IMG/VR virus record: IMGVR_UViG_3300037222_000084
Span: 22,894-86,893 of that record
DNA: 64,000 nucleotides
Source: a virus
Direction: 5' to 3' (one strand)
Shown here: piece by piece, positions 62,545 through 64,000 of the stretch
How positions within the stretch are numbered: position 1 is the first letter of the stretch
Layout of the letters: each line of letters starts with the position of its first letter
Notes under the pieces: generated by a model
What the model was told of the DNA's origin: nothing
Databases searched by the model: none
What the model saw: only the letters and a program-made list of their open reading frames with translations
Translations under genes and position numbers: made by a program

Positions 62545-62885
62545 ACCACGCCGAAAAACTCTTATCGCATCTATACACGTCGAACCAGACGGTAGCGTAT
62601 GCGACAGTTAAGGGTTTGATGGATGAAGTGGAAGATCTGAAGAAGCAGTTGGCAGAAGCGAAGTCGTTGACGCCAGAGACTCATTTGGTAACTTTGAAAG
62701 ACTTCGAACTGATGGTGAGCTGCGCAGCTCAAGAATACGTGAAGAGAGCTTTTCCGATAAAACTGTCGGGCAAGCAGGTGTCTTCGGGACATGAGCCTCA
62801 CTTCTTCTTAATAGAGGCCTTTGTTGCGCATTTGAATAGGTATGAGATTTTAAGAAAACCAGTCACTTTTGACTATAGGAGATAA
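62541..62885 (+). CDS. Hypothetical protein, 114 aa
   Basis: Helical N-terminal half (MDEVEDLKKQLAEAKSL, probable short coiled coil) and a more compact C-terminal half with SCAAQEYVKRAF and FLIEAFVAHLNRYEIL. No motif recognised. Coupled to the SbcC-like gene by ATGA and 1 nt before the next start. TATAGGAG at its end serves the following gene. Confidence 0.55.
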   Translation: MNHAEKLLSHLYTSNQTVAYATVKGLMDEVEDLKKQLAEAKSLTPETHLVTLKDFELMVSCAAQEYVKRAFPIKLSGKQVSSGHEPHFFLIEAFVAHLNRYEILRKPVTFDYRR

Positions 62886-62886
62886 C

Positions 62887-63177
62887 ATGGGACGACCAAA
62901 GAAAGAAGCCTTGACCTTTGAAGGCAAAGTACAAAAAGAAATGCCTGAATTTGCTCGCGAAGTCGCTGGCTTAGATGTTCAGGCCCTCAAAAACCGCATT
63001 GCAAAGTATGCAAGCGAACTGTCCAAGTCGGAAGAGTGCCAAGAGAACGACGAAGCATTGTCTACCTCTAAGGCTGAAGTAAAAGAGTTGGGCGCACCCT
63101 ATCGTGAAGTGAAGAAAGCTGTAGCCACTAAGACTCGCTATTTGCTTAGCCTCATTGAAGAAAAAGGTGGACAGTAA
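62887..63177 (+). CDS. Small charged helical protein
   Basis: 96 aa from the ATG at 62887, with AGGAG upstream (MGRPKKEALTFEG). The N-terminal GRPKK resembles an AT-hook-like DNA-binding tip; the rest is a Lys/Glu-rich helix with a C-terminal KTRYLLSLIEEK. A longer frame from 62869 lacks a ribosome site. Possible DNA-associated protein. Confidence 0.55.
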   Translation: MGRPKKEALTFEGKVQKEMPEFAREVAGLDVQALKNRIAKYASELSKSEECQENDEALSTSKAEVKELGAPYREVKKAVATKTRYLLSLIEEKGGQ

Positions 63178-63787
63178 AATCGAACGCATTCTAGCTCTAG
63201 ATATGTCAACAAAAACTGGATGGGCCGTCTTCACTGTGGATGGCCAAGATCTAGCTTTATTGGGATTTGGTCAGAATACGCAAATTCCAGAGTCTCCTGG
63301 TATGTACCCTGAGAACTTCGTTGAATGGGCTCACCAATGCTACGATGCAATTATTACACTCATCGACAAGTGGAAACCTGACACTTTGGTGATTGAAGAG
63401 ACGGCTTCGAACAGTAAGTCTATTTATTCGCAAAAAATATTGGAATGGATTCATTATTTAGTTGCAAAGTATATAAAAGAGAGTAAGATAAAGGCTGTAT
63501 ACATAATGTCTGGCACTTGGAAAAGTGAAACAGGCGTTCTGATGAACGGCGACGAAAAGAAGCATAACAAGGCCGTTAAAGAGTACAAAGCAAAGAACGA
63601 TACGTCTATCGCATATGACCCAAAGGGCAAACGGATAGGCAAGATCACAAGGAAACACGTCGCAATCCGCAGAGCCAACGAGATTTTTGTAAAATTTCTA
63701 ATAAAGCCCTTGCTGAAAAAAGATGAAGATACCGCAGAGTCCCTTTTACTAGGGTACTGTTACTGCCTACGTAGGATGAAAGTATGA
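63167..63787 (+). CDS. RuvC-like RNase H-fold nuclease
   Basis: 206 aa from the GTG at 63167 (a TTG at 63155 is possible). The RNase H-fold motifs of RuvC-type resolvases are present: ILALDMSTKTGWAVF (first Asp, D12), LVIEETAS (Glu), and a C-terminal KHVAIRRANEIF...DEDTAESLLLGYCY (DxAE/D pair). Such phage enzymes resolve Holliday junctions or trim branched DNA. The presence of endonuclease VII as well gives two junction nucleases. Overlaps both neighbours. Confidence 0.75.
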   Translation: MDSKIERILALDMSTKTGWAVFTVDGQDLALLGFGQNTQIPESPGMYPENFVEWAHQCYDAIITLIDKWKPDTLVIEETASNSKSIYSQKILEWIHYLVAKYIKESKIKAVYIMSGTWKSETGVLMNGDEKKHNKAVKEYKAKNDTSIAYDPKGKRIGKITRKHVAIRRANEIFVKFLIKPLLKKDEDTAESLLLGYCYCLRRMKV

Positions 63788-64000
63788 GTAAAGATTACAT
63801 GGATGACGATAACGCTTCTGACGGATTCAGAGACGGACAAGATGAAGAGGTTGGACCCAACGAACAGGTTGGCGGCGGCGGCAACTACGCCACGCAACAA
63901 CCCGTTGCTGCGTCTACTCGTCGCGTGTTCCCTACTCAAAAAACTATTGAACTGCCAGTAGAGCAACAGCCAGTATATAGTGGAGACGGCGAAACCCACT
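63784..64000 (+). CDS. Partial CDS running off the window
   Basis: The ATG overlaps the RuvC-like stop (ATGA) and the frame stays open to the end of the window, 72 codons. The visible part is acidic and low-complexity (MSKDYMDDDNASDGFRDG), with a Gly run, then RRVFPTQKTIELPVEQQPVYSG. This looks like a disordered N-terminus, as in some phage ssDNA-binding or scaffold proteins. Identity cannot be given. Confidence 0.6.
   Translation, partial: MSKDYMDDDNASDGFRDGQDEEVGPNEQVGGGGNYATQQPVAASTRRVFPTQKTIELPVEQQPVYSGDGETH

Overview
The window looks like an internal piece of the genome of a large tailed bacteriophage with a contractile tail (myovirus morphology). The evidence is a tail sheath, a tail-tube-like protein, a portal, a large terminase, a major capsid protein, a prohead protease and a 1631-residue tail fibre. 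Genes are packed with ATGA/GTGA/TAATG overlaps and organised in long single-strand blocks. Lipobox lipoproteins, signal peptides and predicted envelope proteins suggest a Gram-negative host, and sigma70-like promoters with extended -10 boxes suggest use of the host RNA polymerase. No tape measure, baseplate, DNA polymerase or primase is seen, so the genome continues beyond both ends.

Layout. 0.2-3.9 kb: small envelope-directed proteins, a degenerate tRNA and a holin/spanin-like group. 3.9-22.4 kb, minus strand: tail fibre, tube, sheath, neck-type proteins, a predicted nucleotide cyclase/polymerase (mCpol/GGDEF-like) with CPYC zinc knuckles, and a 2H-phosphoesterase/transglycosylase fusion. 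22.5 kb: a lone plus-strand dNTP pyrophosphohydrolase. 23.0-28.8 kb, minus: a virion protein with an ice-binding-type domain, a metallophosphoesterase, the major capsid protein, a scaffold-like protein and a small capsid protein. 29.0-42.0 kb, mostly plus: protease-scaffold fusion, a gene behind a structured leader, an HNH endonuclease, a four-gene NAD+/ADP-ribose group (PRPP-synthetase-like, NAMPT-like, NADAR, macrodomain), a 2OG oxygenase, a PQ-loop protein, DNA ligase and RNA ligase. 41.9-42.6 kb: tRNA-Pro followed by about 0.55 kb of strongly structured non-coding sequence. 42.6-53.4 kb, minus: MuF-like head protein, portal, a repeat-containing virion protein, large terminase bracketed by two different homing endonucleases, and a GroEL-like chaperonin. 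53.6-64.0 kb, plus: UvsW-like helicase, a sigma factor without region 4, a GroES-like protein, endonuclease VII, an SbcD/SbcC (gp47/gp46) pair, a trypsin-like lipoprotein and a RuvC-like nuclease.

How it works together. The phage has its own recombination/repair set (helicase, SbcCD-like nuclease, endonuclease VII, RuvC-like, DNA ligase), its own chaperonin pair, and an NAD+/ADP-ribose module resembling known phage counter-defence pathways. Transcription seems to use two promoter types: extended -10 promoters (TGnTATAAN), and a recurring block ACAATCTT(T)A ahead of mostly virion genes, which I infer is read by the region-4-less phage sigma. Several of these elements lie only 4-6 nt before an ATG with no clear Shine-Dalgarno site, which predicts leaderless mRNAs. 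The best candidates for new biology are the structured RNA after tRNA-Pro, the cyclase-like and 2H enzymes embedded in the virion gene block, the pseudoknot-type leader at 31.05 kb, and the promoter/sigma system. All functional calls are by eye from motifs; no database search was run.
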